Below are positions 17,837 through 26,827 of a stretch of DNA of 37,582 nucleotides, piece after piece. A program made the position numbers and the translations under genes. Location: positions 1 to 37,582 of the forward strand of contig JAUZPB010000035.1 in the NCBI GenBank assembly GCA_030706145.1, written 5' to 3'. The first letter of the stretch is position 1, and each line of letters begins with the position of its first letter. Source of the stretch: Bacteroidota bacterium. GTDB lineage: Bacteria; Bacteroidota; Ignavibacteria; Ignavibacteriales; SURF-24. The notes below the pieces were generated by a model that was not told the DNA's origin, made no database searches, and saw only the letters and a list, made by a program, of their open reading frames with translations.

Positions 17837-18880
17837 TTATTCTTTTTTTTCTTCGTGAGATTTAGGAAAAGAAACAGGAGCTTCCTGTATCCATTTTGTA
17901 TAGGCTCTTTGTCCATAATAAACATAATCGACAGCCTCATAAGAAGTGCCAGAGACGATGCTTTGAATAAAACCATTTAGCTCTACCTGCGTGGTGTGCA
18001 GGATCGCCCGGGTAGGGTTTTCTTTCAAGATAAAATTCACTCTGCCAGAAAGTGCCCGATAATGAAGGAAGTCCGGGGTGCTTTCGTCAGTAAAGAGAAA
18101 GCTTTTTTCAAGATTGTTCTTCATCATTTTACTTCTATACCAGGTTCCACCTGTAGGACTTACCACTGGAGAGCCGTTATATAAAGCTATTGAGTCATTG
18201 TAAGCAATCACGCATAGACAATTTTTTGAAGATTCTTTAAGCCAAGAAGCGATTTTATCTCCATGGCCTAAAGAATCATCATATGCATAATCACTATCGA
18301 GAAAACCAATCCTATCGACATAATCAGGTATACGTCTGACAGAGTTTAAGAATCCAAAAATAAAACTTCCACCACCACTATGACCGTTAAGTATTACCCT
18401 AGTATCAAATTTGTTAAATAAATTTCTTAGAGAGTCGACCAAATTTCTAATAAGAGCAGCATTGTCAGGATATTTTCTACGCCATGAGGGCCAGCTCTTC
18501 ATATCGGTTTCCAGGTATGCAGTTACAATGTTTACACCTTGCATATGCTCGCGAAGGAAGCGAGTCTGAGCCCCGATATGCTGAATATCATAATGCCAGT
18601 CATCTCCGGAATTTAACTTTCTTCCAATTGTCCAATCAGTAGTATTTCCATTTGGCAAAGCATAAAGTATGAGGTATACTTTTTTATTAGGGACAAAGTT
18701 TAAGTCTGATGGAGCATTGATCTGTACTTTAACTTCTGGCCAATAAGAGAAAGAGAGTACCTGTTCATTAAAATAAGGACTTTTCTGAAAGCCAGGCAAT
18801 AGTGAAAGATCTTGTGCAAAAAGGTTTATTTGAGACACAAGAAAGCAGACAGCAAGTGTAAATAATTTTTTCTTATCCAC
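17837..18880 (-). CDS. Secreted alpha/beta hydrolase (esterase-like)
   Basis: A 347-residue secreted protein with signal peptide MDKKKLFTLAVCFLVSQINLFAQ; translation starts at GTG (18880). Residues 48-170 form the first half of an alpha/beta fold. NGHSGGGSF holds the probable nucleophile S168, and FLDSDYAYDD (193-202) may supply the acid, although the acid in the classic position is not obvious. H295 in AILHTTQVELNGFI is the likely catalytic histidine. It lies convergent with another secreted hydrolase and divergent (110 bases) from the flavodoxin/ferredoxin gene. Function is unknown beyond probable ester or amide hydrolysis in the periplasm. Confidence 0.75.
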   Translation of the reverse strand: MDKKKLFTLAVCFLVSQINLFAQDLSLLPGFQKSPYFNEQVLSFSYWPEVKVQINAPSDLNFVPNKKVYLILYALPNGNTTDWTIGRKLNSGDDWHYDIQHIGAQTRFLREHMQGVNIVTAYLETDMKSWPSWRRKYPDNAALIRNLVDSLRNLFNKFDTRVILNGHSGGGSFIFGFLNSVRRIPDYVDRIGFLDSDYAYDDSLGHGDKIASWLKESSKNCLCVIAYNDSIALYNGSPVVSPTGGTWYRSKMMKNNLEKSFLFTDESTPDFLHYRALSGRVNFILKENPTRAILHTTQVELNGFIQSIVSGTSYEAVDYVYYGQRAYTKWIQEAPVSFPKSHEEKKE

Positions 18881-18990
18881 CGAAGTTCTTTTTATTTATT
18901 ATAAATGTTTGTAAAAAAAGTATTTCTAATCTAGCTTAAATTTTGCAACTTTGGAACAGAGAATAAAATTTAACAAAATAAAAATTTTTT

Positions 18991-20028
18991 ATGAATGCAT
19001 TTCCCAAATTTCAGATCTATTATTTCTCAGGGACTGGGAACTCAAAAAACGTTGCATTATGGATGTCAAATAGTGCTTTAAAGCATGGGATTGAAAGTCA
19101 AATAATCAACATTGCGAAGATTGACAGGCAGTCCATTGAAAAACCGCCATCAGATGCACTAGTAATTTTTGTTTCCCCAATTCACGGGTTTAACTATCCG
19201 CCTGTTATGTTAAATTTTATTTCTCATTTTCCCAAAGGAAATAACAAGGTTCTTTTGATGAATACAAGAGCTGGCATGTTGATTGGGAAATACGTAACAC
19301 CCGGTCTTACAGGTATAGCGTTTTTTCTTTCTTCGATTTTGTTACTTATCAAAGGGTATTCTATACAGGGAATGGTACCTGTAGATCTTCCTTCAAACTG
19401 GATCTCAGTTCATCCTGGGCTAAATGAAAGGACAGTAAAATATCTGCATACAAAAAATAAAGAGAGAGTCAGCCAATGTGCAGAAAAGATCATTTCGGGG
19501 AAAAAAGACTTCAAAGCTCTTAAAGAAGTTGTGCAGGACATAATTATCTCACCAGTTTCGGTCTTATATTATTTTGTTGGACGTTTCTGTCTTGCAAAGA
19601 CATATTATGCTTCAGGAGATTGCAACAATTGTGATATATGTATTCGAAATTGTCCGGTAAAAGCAATTATAAAGGTAAAGGATAGACCGTACTGGACATT
19701 TAAGTGTGAAAGCTGCATGCGGTGCATGAGCAATTGTCCTAAAAAAGCAATTGAAACTGGTCATGGTTATGTTCTTGGAATATTCTATATTTATTCTGCT
19801 GTTACGGCAATATTCTATAAGTTTTTTATCAAAGGTCAGATCGGACCTGATAATGAAATTTTCAAATTTTTCTTTGATACTATTGTATTTTTAGTCATTC
19901 TAGCCATATCATATCGCGGGATCCACTATTGTATGCGTTTTAAGCTATTTGAAAAACTGATAGTTTACAGCTCCCTTACAAAGTATAAATTCTGGGGAAG
20001 GCGTTATAAAGCCTTAAAAGATCAGTAG
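18991..20028 (+). CDS. EFR1-like flavodoxin/2[4Fe-4S] ferredoxin fusion with membrane segments
   Basis: A 345-residue redox protein. The N-terminus has the FMN-binding flavodoxin loop YFSGTGNSKN (11-20) and a second phosphate-side segment VSPIHGFNYPP. Two ferredoxin clusters follow: C211-x2-C214-x2-C217-x3-C221 (CNNCDICIRNCP) and C239-x2-C242-x2-C245-x3-C249 (CESCMRCMSNCP), each typical of [4Fe-4S]. This is the EFR1 family layout, but the usual length is about 260. Here an extra segment (about 95-185) contains a hydrophobic stretch (GLTGIAFFLSSILLLIKGYS), and a C-terminal tail of about 90 residues has two more (FYIYSAVTAIFYKFF and FFDTIVFLVILAISY), so it is probably membrane-attached. Partners are unknown. 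There is no clear ribosome binding site before the ATG. Confidence 0.85.
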   Translation: MNAFPKFQIYYFSGTGNSKNVALWMSNSALKHGIESQIINIAKIDRQSIEKPPSDALVIFVSPIHGFNYPPVMLNFISHFPKGNNKVLLMNTRAGMLIGKYVTPGLTGIAFFLSSILLLIKGYSIQGMVPVDLPSNWISVHPGLNERTVKYLHTKNKERVSQCAEKIISGKKDFKALKEVVQDIIISPVSVLYYFVGRFCLAKTYYASGDCNNCDICIRNCPVKAIIKVKDRPYWTFKCESCMRCMSNCPKKAIETGHGYVLGIFYIYSAVTAIFYKFFIKGQIGPDNEIFKFFFDTIVFLVILAISYRGIHYCMRFKLFEKLIVYSSLTKYKFWGRRYKALKDQ

Positions 20029-20096
20029 TCCACAAGAGCACTTCTACAGTAAAAAGATGCCCAGACGAATATATTTAGCAATTAAATTATCAGAAT

Positions 20097-20141
20097 ATAC
20101 CTTCAGCCTTTGGAAAGCACTAACTTTCAGAAAGAAGGTAT
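20097..20141. terminator. Weak hairpin between convergent genes
   Basis: ATACCTTC (20097-20104) and GAAGGTAT (20134-20141) are inverted repeats, with CTTT/AAAG pairs possible inside the loop. The second arm lies inside the 3' end of the AlkZ-like gene. It could help end both convergent transcripts, but there is no proper T-run. Confidence 0.25.
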
Positions 20142-21235
20142 GTTTTAAGGCCATAAAACTTTCTATAAAAGTCTGCTGCAAGGTTAAGCTCATGATATTC
20201 AGCTTTTGATAACTTAGAAAACAGTTTTATATCAATTTTTACAGTGTCCTTTAATATTTTTCTTTTCCAGGTCCCAGCAATTTTTCCATCTATAACTATT
20301 GTAGGACTAAGCATTCCATTGCCGGAATTAAGGACTTTTGAAAATTCTTTATCAATTACAGCAGTTCTATCTTTGTAAGACATCATATATTCATCAAATC
20401 CAGGAAGCAGATAAGTTCTTTTAACAACATCATCATTACTTTGCCTGGATAGCCAATATGTATGACCGTCGACTTTAATTTCATCAAGCTGGTTTCTGAT
20501 CATTTCAATAGCAGTTTTAGCTTCTGAAGCAGTAAGTCCCGACCACCAGGTAAAGTCCTTAATTTCAGCCGGACCGCGGCTAAAGAAATATCTTTTGGCC
20601 AGTTCAGCCAAAGCCTCATCGCGGTCAAGAATTGTTGATTTAGGGATCCATTCATCAAGGAGAGTAAATGTAAATTGTTTTCCCCGTCTTTTTCCGAAGC
20701 AGACAAGAAGATTAAGTGCCGCATACTGAAGTATATGGTATACTCTATTTGCATCAGTATTAAAGCCAGAAGATTTAAGTATGTGCGTAATTTCCTCACG
20801 TGTAAGGTGTTTGCCTCCAGATAATTCTTTTTCAAGTATAGCATTGCAGCTTGAGAATATTTTCTCATCCAAACCCAGAGCTCTATCACTTGGAGTACGG
20901 GCTTTTATCCTTCGTGCAGCCAGAAGTTTAATTATCCAGCGAATATCTTTTGAATTAACAAAATGTAATGTACTGCGCATAGGCCATGAGCGTACGATTA
21001 TACGATTATTAATTGCCATTTCAACATCATCATCACTTGTTCCCGGAAGGCGTAATCCAAAAGACCATTTAGCTCCAAAATAATCCTGGGCCTGAATAGC
21101 ACAAAGCCAGTTTGAGATCTCATCCAGATTTTTAAGTTTAGTATTTGTAATTTGCTGATTATTAAGTCTGTGAGAAGTGATGAGAGAATGATCCAGGAAC
21201 GCTCCTTTTGTTCTCATTTTGCTATATCCATTCAT
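20120..21235 (-). CDS. AlkZ-like winged-helix DNA-binding protein (HTH_42 / DUF1006)
   Basis: A 371-residue protein matching the HTH_42 (winged-helix DNA-binding domain) family by overall sequence: AIQAQDYFGAKWSFGLR (46-62), RSWPMRSTLHFV (83-94), LARRIKARTP-type and LLPGFDEYMMSYKDR (about 283-297) are the conserved blocks. The family includes Streptomyces AlkZ, a glycosylase that unhooks DNA crosslinks with a catalytic QxQ motif; Q48-A-Q50 here fits that motif. A role in repairing alkylated or crosslinked DNA is therefore plausible but not proven. No antibiotic cluster is nearby, so a housekeeping or broad-range glycosylase (YcaQ-like) is likelier than a self-resistance enzyme. The start could also be ATG at residue 7; neither has a good ribosome binding site. 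Confidence 0.8.
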   Translation of the reverse strand: MNGYSKMRTKGAFLDHSLITSHRLNNQQITNTKLKNLDEISNWLCAIQAQDYFGAKWSFGLRLPGTSDDDVEMAINNRIIVRSWPMRSTLHFVNSKDIRWIIKLLAARRIKARTPSDRALGLDEKIFSSCNAILEKELSGGKHLTREEITHILKSSGFNTDANRVYHILQYAALNLLVCFGKRRGKQFTFTLLDEWIPKSTILDRDEALAELAKRYFFSRGPAEIKDFTWWSGLTASEAKTAIEMIRNQLDEIKVDGHTYWLSRQSNDDVVKRTYLLPGFDEYMMSYKDRTAVIDKEFSKVLNSGNGMLSPTIVIDGKIAGTWKRKILKDTVKIDIKLFSKLSKAEYHELNLAADFYRKFYGLKTYLLSES

Positions 21236-21351
21236 TTTATATTATTAGTTTACATTATATGCATTATAAGGATTTGGCTATAATGTTTCAAAGGATCAAT
21301 AAAGAAAAGTATTTTTAATAATTGAAAGTGGCAGTTATAGCAGTCTATGAT

Positions 21352-23391
21352 CTATAATGGGAAAGAGAGATTAAAAGTTGTACCCTTATTAACTTCGCTT
21401 TCGACTGAAATAGTTCCATTATTTCTTTGTACAAATTCATTGACCAAGAGCAGTCCTAAACCTGTTCCCTTTTCTTTGTCTGTACCTGGAGTACTTTCCA
21501 CAGATTCAGGGCGGAAGAGATTATTAAGTTTTTCCTTTTCGATACCTTTACCACAGTCAGAAACAGAAACTATAATGTAATTGTTATTTTTTACCGCACT
21601 AATTTTCACAGCTGACTCTTTGAAAGAGTATTTGACAGCATTTGAAATGAGATTTCTGAAAATTGTATTCATCATTCTTTTATCTGCTATAAGACTCAGG
21701 TCACCATCAATATCTAATGAAAGGTATACTCTTTTAGATCTGCAATAAGCATCCAGTAATTCAACACTTTCTTTTATAACATCTTTAAGTTTTAATTTTT
21801 CCTTTTTTAATGTAATACCACCAGTTTCAGCGAGTGACCATTCGAGCAGGTTTTCCATGAGGTTATATGCCTTTTTGGTTGTATCTTTAATAACAGTAGC
21901 ATCTTCATTAATATCTTGTTGCTTATCTTCGCCTGTCTTCAAAATTATCAAATCAGAATATCCGAGCATAGCCTGAAAAAGATTCTTCATATCATGAGCG
22001 ATAATGGAGAAAAACTTATTTTTTATAGCAATTGTCTTAGAAAGTTCGGTATTAGCTTCCTTTAGAGCGAGGGTCCTTTCTTCGACCTTATGATCTAAAA
22101 AACGATTAGCAGTTTCGAGCTCCTGCGACAGGTTTTCAATTTTTCTATAGGAATCGTTGTATCTTAAAGAAAGGAAATAGGCTTGCGAAAAGACAAGGAC
22201 AATAAATCCCACACAGCCAAAATAGCCTGTATAAATTATTGCGACTGCATAAAGAAGGTCATTAATTCCTGCAAGCAGAGGGAAGAGTGTTCCTAAAAAT
22301 ACCAATAGTGCATGTTTCCTTTTTTGTAAAACAGCAAGGAAAAGTCCATAAAGCATATACATCAGCACCAGAAGTCCGAAATAAAAGACCGGATACTGGA
22401 GAGGCATATAATATTTAGTTGGTAAAACAGCAAGGGATAATACCTGCAGAAGGAACACAACGGAAACAAAGTTCATTACTTTTTTATTTATTTCCTGAGG
22501 GAAGAAGATATAATAGAACCTAAGGAGTACTGCAATTACAGATACCGAAGCCAGCCAGATTTTCAGATAAAGATCAGTAGAAAGGTTTGGCAGAATATAA
22601 AATACAAATTTATCCCCTTCGCAAATTGTCTGAATAGCGAGCAGGAAGCAAGTAATTGAAAAGTATAGATATTCCTTATCATTACGTCTTATGATAAAAA
22701 GCAGAAAGTGATAAAGACTCATAATTAGAAATACGCCAAAGCTAATCAGGTAGAGGAAATTTTTTTGCATCGATTCCAGAAAAATATCTTTTTCTGTCCC
22801 AAGAAAAATTTCCTCATCAATACCTGCTTCATTAGTATCGTAATAATTAGCTGCATTAATAACTATATCAAGGTAATTGGTATTTGCATCAAAACTTACA
22901 ATCTCTCTTCCCAGGGCAGGTCTACATTTTTCGGGTAAATCAGAATAAGATCCCTTTTCTAAAAAAAGCCTTCCGTTTAGCCATATCTTATATGAGGAGT
23001 GAATATCCTGTAGTTTTAAGGCCAAGATTATTTTATGGCCCTGAAGATTTTCAGGCATTTTAATTTTAAGTCTATAAGTTGCCTTGCCAAGGGGAGGCAG
23101 ATCCTTCAATTCTGCATTTTTAATTCCATTCCACTGTGAAGGGAGCTTAAAATAATGCATGTTATCCTTTTTTGAGGAATCGAAGTCACTTGGGTAAAAC
23201 GTCTTATTCCAATAAAATTCCCATTGTCCATTAAGTTCAACAATTCCATCTTTATTAAAATCCCATGAGCTAAGGTCGATAAGCCCTTTGACAGCAACAG
23301 GTTTATTATTATTGCTCTTACAACTGAAAGAAAAGAAAGCAGATAGGAAAAGCAACAACAGAAGGAATATTTTTTTATTTAAATAAGACAT
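21352..23391 (-). CDS. 7TMR-DISM sensor histidine kinase
   Basis: A 679-residue membrane sensor kinase. The N-terminus is a signal with a possible lipobox (FFSFSC, C24). A periplasmic jelly-roll domain (about 40-200; NGQWEFYWNK, LPSQWNG, YRLKIKMP) matches the 7TMR-DISMED2 sugar-binding-like domain. Seven hydrophobic helices (about 212-410) match 7TMR-DISM. A coiled coil (412-458) leads to HisKA with SIIAHDMKN (phospho-acceptor H466) and HATPase_c with N-box NLISNAVKYS (580-589), G1 DCGKGI (612-617) and G2 GTGLGL (642-647). It probably senses a soluble extracytoplasmic ligand, perhaps carbohydrate. No response regulator is adjacent, so it is an orphan kinase. There is no clear ribosome binding site before the ATG. 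Confidence 0.9.
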   Translation of the reverse strand: MSYLNKKIFLLLLLFLSAFFSFSCKSNNNKPVAVKGLIDLSSWDFNKDGIVELNGQWEFYWNKTFYPSDFDSSKKDNMHYFKLPSQWNGIKNAELKDLPPLGKATYRLKIKMPENLQGHKIILALKLQDIHSSYKIWLNGRLFLEKGSYSDLPEKCRPALGREIVSFDANTNYLDIVINAANYYDTNEAGIDEEIFLGTEKDIFLESMQKNFLYLISFGVFLIMSLYHFLLFIIRRNDKEYLYFSITCFLLAIQTICEGDKFVFYILPNLSTDLYLKIWLASVSVIAVLLRFYYIFFPQEINKKVMNFVSVVFLLQVLSLAVLPTKYYMPLQYPVFYFGLLVLMYMLYGLFLAVLQKRKHALLVFLGTLFPLLAGINDLLYAVAIIYTGYFGCVGFIVLVFSQAYFLSLRYNDSYRKIENLSQELETANRFLDHKVEERTLALKEANTELSKTIAIKNKFFSIIAHDMKNLFQAMLGYSDLIILKTGEDKQQDINEDATVIKDTTKKAYNLMENLLEWSLAETGGITLKKEKLKLKDVIKESVELLDAYCRSKRVYLSLDIDGDLSLIADKRMMNTIFRNLISNAVKYSFKESAVKISAVKNNNYIIVSVSDCGKGIEKEKLNNLFRPESVESTPGTDKEKGTGLGLLLVNEFVQRNNGTISVESEVNKGTTFNLSFPL

Positions 23392-23595
23392 TTATCATTA
23401 ATAATATTTATCACTTAGTAAAATGAAAGAGAATAGTAAGTAAAAGGGATGTTGTAAATTAAGTAAAACTTGGAATTGATCAAAATCAGACGTAATTCTT
23501 TTGTATTGCAGCTCTTCTAGAATACAACTGACTTGGATTCGAGTTATTTTGGATTTTTGCTGTGCAAGATTGAATTCCTTTAAGGCAATTAATAC

Positions 23596-24477
23596 TTATA
23601 GTCCCACCTGAAGAGCAAATCCATTACCCATTGGAGAAAAAGAAGGATAAAGAAAGACTTTAGCATCCTGTTTATCTCTTTTTTCGCCATAATGTACGAT
23701 TGTTTTTCCAACAATTGTAGCAATTGAAGCTCCAAGGATTGTATCAGAAAGCCAGTGTTTGTCATCATAAATTCTTTGAACTACAGTAAGTGATGCCAGG
23801 CCATAAAGGCCAATTGAAGCGTAGAGATTATCGATTCTAGAGGCAAGTACAGAAGATACTGCAAAGGCAACTGTAGCGTGTCCTGAAGGAAGAGATGTAG
23901 TTTCTGTCTTGAATTGAAATCCTCTATAGCGAAAAGCTCCCTCATTTGTATAAGGTCTACTTCTTCCTATAATACTCTTTGCTACAGTAGTGATTATTCC
24001 TGCATATGCCAATGTTTCAAAAAGCATTCTTCCAGTCTCTCTTATTTCATTATCACCACTAAAGAGTCCGCCGGCATATACCACACCAGATATAATGGCA
24101 CCGGTATAAGCTTCGCCATAAGTTTTTCCTATTTTTGTGATATTGTCCAGAGAATGGGAGTGATTACGCAAGGCCATATTTCTTATTTCTTTATCGGCTA
24201 AGAAGGCAACTGCTGTACCACCCAAAACAGAGCCAAGTGTTAGCCAATCAGATGAGTTATAGTGGAGTGGAGCTTTTACAAGTCTTACTCCATCATCAAC
24301 TGCAATAGAAAGGTCATTTTTTATCAAGTCAATGGAAGTAATCTTTTTCTCTTGGCTAAAGGAAGAACTGTCCGAGTGAATCTGCGCGTAGATATTGGAA
24401 TCATTAAAATTTAATATAGAAAAATTCATTTCGAAGGACAGGCACAATAATATAACGGACAATGAGATTCTTTTCAT
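23596..24477 (-). CDS. PAP2 family phosphatase
   Basis: A 293-residue membrane or periplasmic phosphatase of the PAP2/acid phosphatase superfamily. The three active-site motifs are present: K167-x6-R174-P (KSIIGRSRP), PSGH (197-200) and R235-x5-H241-x3-D245 (RIYDDKHWLSD). A signal-like N-terminus (MKRISLSVILLCLSF...) ends near IYAQ, a soluble stretch follows, and then hydrophobic helices surround the motifs. Family members dephosphorylate phosphatidic acid, undecaprenyl diphosphate or lipid A; the substrate here is unknown. The last 25 residues (FLYPSFSPMGNGFALQVGL) look like an outer-membrane-type beta ending, which is common in this family in Bacteroidota. GAG lies close upstream of the ATG. 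It is divergent from the NRAMP-like transporter. Confidence 0.87.
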   Translation of the reverse strand: MKRISLSVILLCLSFEMNFSILNFNDSNIYAQIHSDSSSFSQEKKITSIDLIKNDLSIAVDDGVRLVKAPLHYNSSDWLTLGSVLGGTAVAFLADKEIRNMALRNHSHSLDNITKIGKTYGEAYTGAIISGVVYAGGLFSGDNEIRETGRMLFETLAYAGIITTVAKSIIGRSRPYTNEGAFRYRGFQFKTETTSLPSGHATVAFAVSSVLASRIDNLYASIGLYGLASLTVVQRIYDDKHWLSDTILGASIATIVGKTIVHYGEKRDKQDAKVFLYPSFSPMGNGFALQVGL

Positions 24478-24571
24478 TTTACTCTTTCATTAAATTGATT
24501 ATTTCAGGATAATTCCAGAAAAAGGAGAAATACTACATATATTTAAAAATAGCTAACAATTCTAAGAAATA

Positions 24572-24604
24572 AAAATTGAAATGAAAATTGAAATGAAAAT
24601 TGAA
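24572..24604. repeat. 12-bp tandem repeat, about 2.75 copies
   Basis: The unit AAAATTGAAATG occurs at 24572-24583 and 24584-24595, followed by AAAATTGAA (24596-24604). It lies in the spacer between the divergent PAP2 and NRAMP-like genes. A 60-codon minus-strand frame running through it is low complexity and not a credible gene. Confidence 0.8.
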
Positions 24605-24752
24605 GGTGTAATATATTCAAGGCAAGTAAAGCAATAGAGGCTATAAAAAGAGGAGTTATTTGAAGAATAAAAAAATATTTTTCGGCATCAAAAGTTTTTT
24701 TATCTTTTATCATACCTGAAGGCAAAAAAATAGAATATAGACAATAATAATA

Positions 24753-25985
24753 ATGTTAAATGACAGGAAAAAATATCTTTTAATAATAAGCATAGTTGGT
24801 CCGGGACTTATTACAGTCAATGCAGGCAACGACGCAGGAGGAATAGCCACATACTCGACTGTAGGAGCCACTTATGGATTCAAAATGCTATGGGGACTTC
24901 TCTTAATTACATTCAGTCTTGCTGTAATACAGGAAATGAATGCGCGCATGGCTGTTGTTACAGGTAAAGGGCTTTCAGATCTAATAAGGGAAAATTTCGG
25001 GATAAAATTTTCAGTATTTGCAATGCTAACCCTATTTATTGCCAATTTCGGTGTTTGCGTAGGCGATTTTGCAGGTGTTGCTGCGAGTCTTGAGCTTTTT
25101 GGCATAAGTAAATTTATATCTGTTCCAATTATTGCAATAATGGTCTGGCTTTTAATTACAAAAGGCACATATTCAATTGCAGAGAAGGTATTTCTTTCCT
25201 TTACTCTTGTGTTTTTTACATATATTATTACATGCTTTAAGGTCAGGCCAGACTGGCCAGTAGTATTAAAGGCATTAGTCACGCCCACGCTTGAATTTGA
25301 CAGGGCGTTTATATTAACATTTATTGGAATGATCGGAACTACAATTACACCTTATATGCAATTTTACTTACAATCATCTGTTGTAGAAAAAGGCATAAAG
25401 CTTGAGGAATACAAATATGAGAAACTGGATGTATATCTTGGAGCGATCTGGGGAGATCTGGTATCATTTTTTATCATTGTATGTACTGCAATAACATTGC
25501 ACCAGGCAAATATTCACATAAATAGTGCTGAAGAAGCAGCTTCGGCATTAAAGCCATTAGCAGGAAACTATGCCTCCGTACTTTTTGCCTTTGGACTCCT
25601 TGGTGCATCAATTCTTGCTGTTACAATAATTCCTTTATCTACTACATATGCCATTTGTGAGTCATTCGGTTTTGAAAGGGGTGTTAATCACTCATTAAAT
25701 GAAGCTCCTGCATTCTATGGCATTTTTACATTTATGGTATTCTTCAGCGCAGTATTAACCTTAATACCAAATATTTCATTAGTTCATATAATGTTAATAA
25801 CGCAACAAATAGCAGGAATACTCTCACCTGTAATATTAATATTCATGGTTCTTCTAATAAACAGGAAGGAAGTAATGGGAAATTTTGTAAATAGCCGGAC
25901 TCAGAATCTTGTTATATGGATAACCGTATTATTTATAATCACACTTTCAATACTGTTAGTAGTATTACCGTTCCTGAACATGTAA
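24753..25985 (+). CDS. NRAMP superfamily divalent metal transporter, variant metal site
   Basis: A 410-residue inner-membrane protein with about 11 helices. The opening GPGLITVNAGNDAGGIATYS (17-36) aligns with TM1 of NRAMP transporters, and GMIGTTITPYMQFYLQSS (192-209) with TM6. Family identity is clear from these and from the VIQEMNARM segment (58-66). Classical Mn/Fe NRAMPs have DPGN in TM1 and MPH in TM6; here the sites read NAGN(D) and TTITPY. Metal choice may therefore differ, as is known for NRAMP-related Mg2+ transporters. Ion identity cannot be read from sequence. There is no clear ribosome binding site. It converges on the NAD(P)-binding gene with only 12 bases between stops. Confidence 0.85.
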   Translation: MLNDRKKYLLIISIVGPGLITVNAGNDAGGIATYSTVGATYGFKMLWGLLLITFSLAVIQEMNARMAVVTGKGLSDLIRENFGIKFSVFAMLTLFIANFGVCVGDFAGVAASLELFGISKFISVPIIAIMVWLLITKGTYSIAEKVFLSFTLVFFTYIITCFKVRPDWPVVLKALVTPTLEFDRAFILTFIGMIGTTITPYMQFYLQSSVVEKGIKLEEYKYEKLDVYLGAIWGDLVSFFIIVCTAITLHQANIHINSAEEAASALKPLAGNYASVLFAFGLLGASILAVTIIPLSTTYAICESFGFERGVNHSLNEAPAFYGIFTFMVFFSAVLTLIPNISLVHIMLITQQIAGILSPVILIFMVLLINRKEVMGNFVNSRTQNLVIWITVLFIITLSILLVVLPFLNM

Positions 25986-25997
25986 TCAATATACTAC

Positions 25998-26696
25998 TTA
26001 AAATTTTTGAGCCAGAGCTTTAATATCTTTTACTTCAAGGACTTTTCTTTCAGCATTATAATAAACCGAATTAATCATTGCTTTGCCGATCTGATTTAAT
26101 GAGCAGACAAAATCAGGAAAGAAGACAAGGCCGACAGGATAGACCCATCTTAAATATTTATAAAATGTCTTTACATTTTTTGCTTTCTTATCTGCGAAGA
26201 TAAACGCAGGGCGAAAGGCAAAAACACTTTTAAAAGGTAATTTCATCAAATCGTTTTCTGTCTTACCCTTTACTCTAGCCCACATATATCTACCCTTTTG
26301 GCTACTGTAGGTACCAGCGCCAGAGACATAGCAAAAAGTCATTTCAGGATTAAGCCTACAAAGTGTTTCAGCAATATTCAGTGTAAGTGTATAAGTCACT
26401 TTGTAGTAATCCTCTTCCGATCTACCTACAGAGGAGACTCCAAGGCAGAAAAAGCAGGCATCATAGCCTGAGAGGTTATTTTCAATACCAGAGATGTCAA
26501 AGAAATCACTGCAAATTATTTCATTAAGCTTTGGATGCACAACATTACAAGATCTTCTTGTTAATACCAGGACCTCTTCAACCCTTTTGTCAAGGAGACA
26601 TTCATTAAGGACACCTTCACCAACCATTCCGGTTGCTCCGGTAATAATGACTTTTATCTTTTTAGTTTCGCTTTGATCTGAATTATTTTGGGGCAT
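25998..26696 (-). CDS. NAD(P)-binding epimerase-like protein (atypical SDR)
   Basis: A 232-residue Rossmann-fold protein. KVIITGATGMVGEGVL (15-30) is the glycine-rich dinucleotide loop (GxxGxxG). FFCLGVSS (82-89) and YVSGAGTYSSQKGRYMWARVKGKTE (about 123-147) correspond to the central strand and active-site region; the serine-rich YSS and the K in RVKGK resemble atypical short-chain dehydrogenases such as HTATIP2/TIP30-like proteins, but the classical YxxxK is not clearly in place. It may be a reductase or a cofactor-sensing regulator; the substrate is unknown. Weak AAAG upstream of ATG. It lies downstream of mscL on the same strand, but a terminator separates the two. Confidence 0.75.
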   Translation of the reverse strand: MPQNNSDQSETKKIKVIITGATGMVGEGVLNECLLDKRVEEVLVLTRRSCNVVHPKLNEIICSDFFDISGIENNLSGYDACFFCLGVSSVGRSEEDYYKVTYTLTLNIAETLCRLNPEMTFCYVSGAGTYSSQKGRYMWARVKGKTENDLMKLPFKSVFAFRPAFIFADKKAKNVKTFYKYLRWVYPVGLVFFPDFVCSLNQIGKAMINSVYYNAERKVLEVKDIKALAQKF

Positions 26697-26783
26697 AAGA
26701 ATATCTTTCTGTTTATCTATCGAAAGATAAATATTCCTCGAGAAATAATGAATATTAAGACAGGGAATATTTTACATATATTG

Positions 26784-26812
26784 AAAAAACAGGGTAAAAC
26801 ATTTTTACCCTG
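26784..26812 (-). terminator. Rho-independent terminator of mscL
   Basis: On the minus strand CAGGGTAAAA and TTTTACCCTG form a perfect 10-base stem with a 3-base loop (26790-26812), followed directly by a run of six T (26784-26789). It starts about 15 bases after the mscL stop. Confidence 0.85.
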
Positions 26813-26827
26813 CACTAAAAAGTTGTT

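Noticed and set aside
8950-21235. Alpha/beta hydrolases at 8950, 16892 and 17837 as a single degradative system
   Set aside because: They differ in location (one cytoplasmic, two exported), sequence group and strand, with unrelated genes between. No shared pathway is supported.
24543-24725. 60-codon minus-strand frame ending FSFQFSFQFLFL
   Set aside because: The sequence is the translation of the 12-bp tandem repeat; low complexity and no ribosome binding site.
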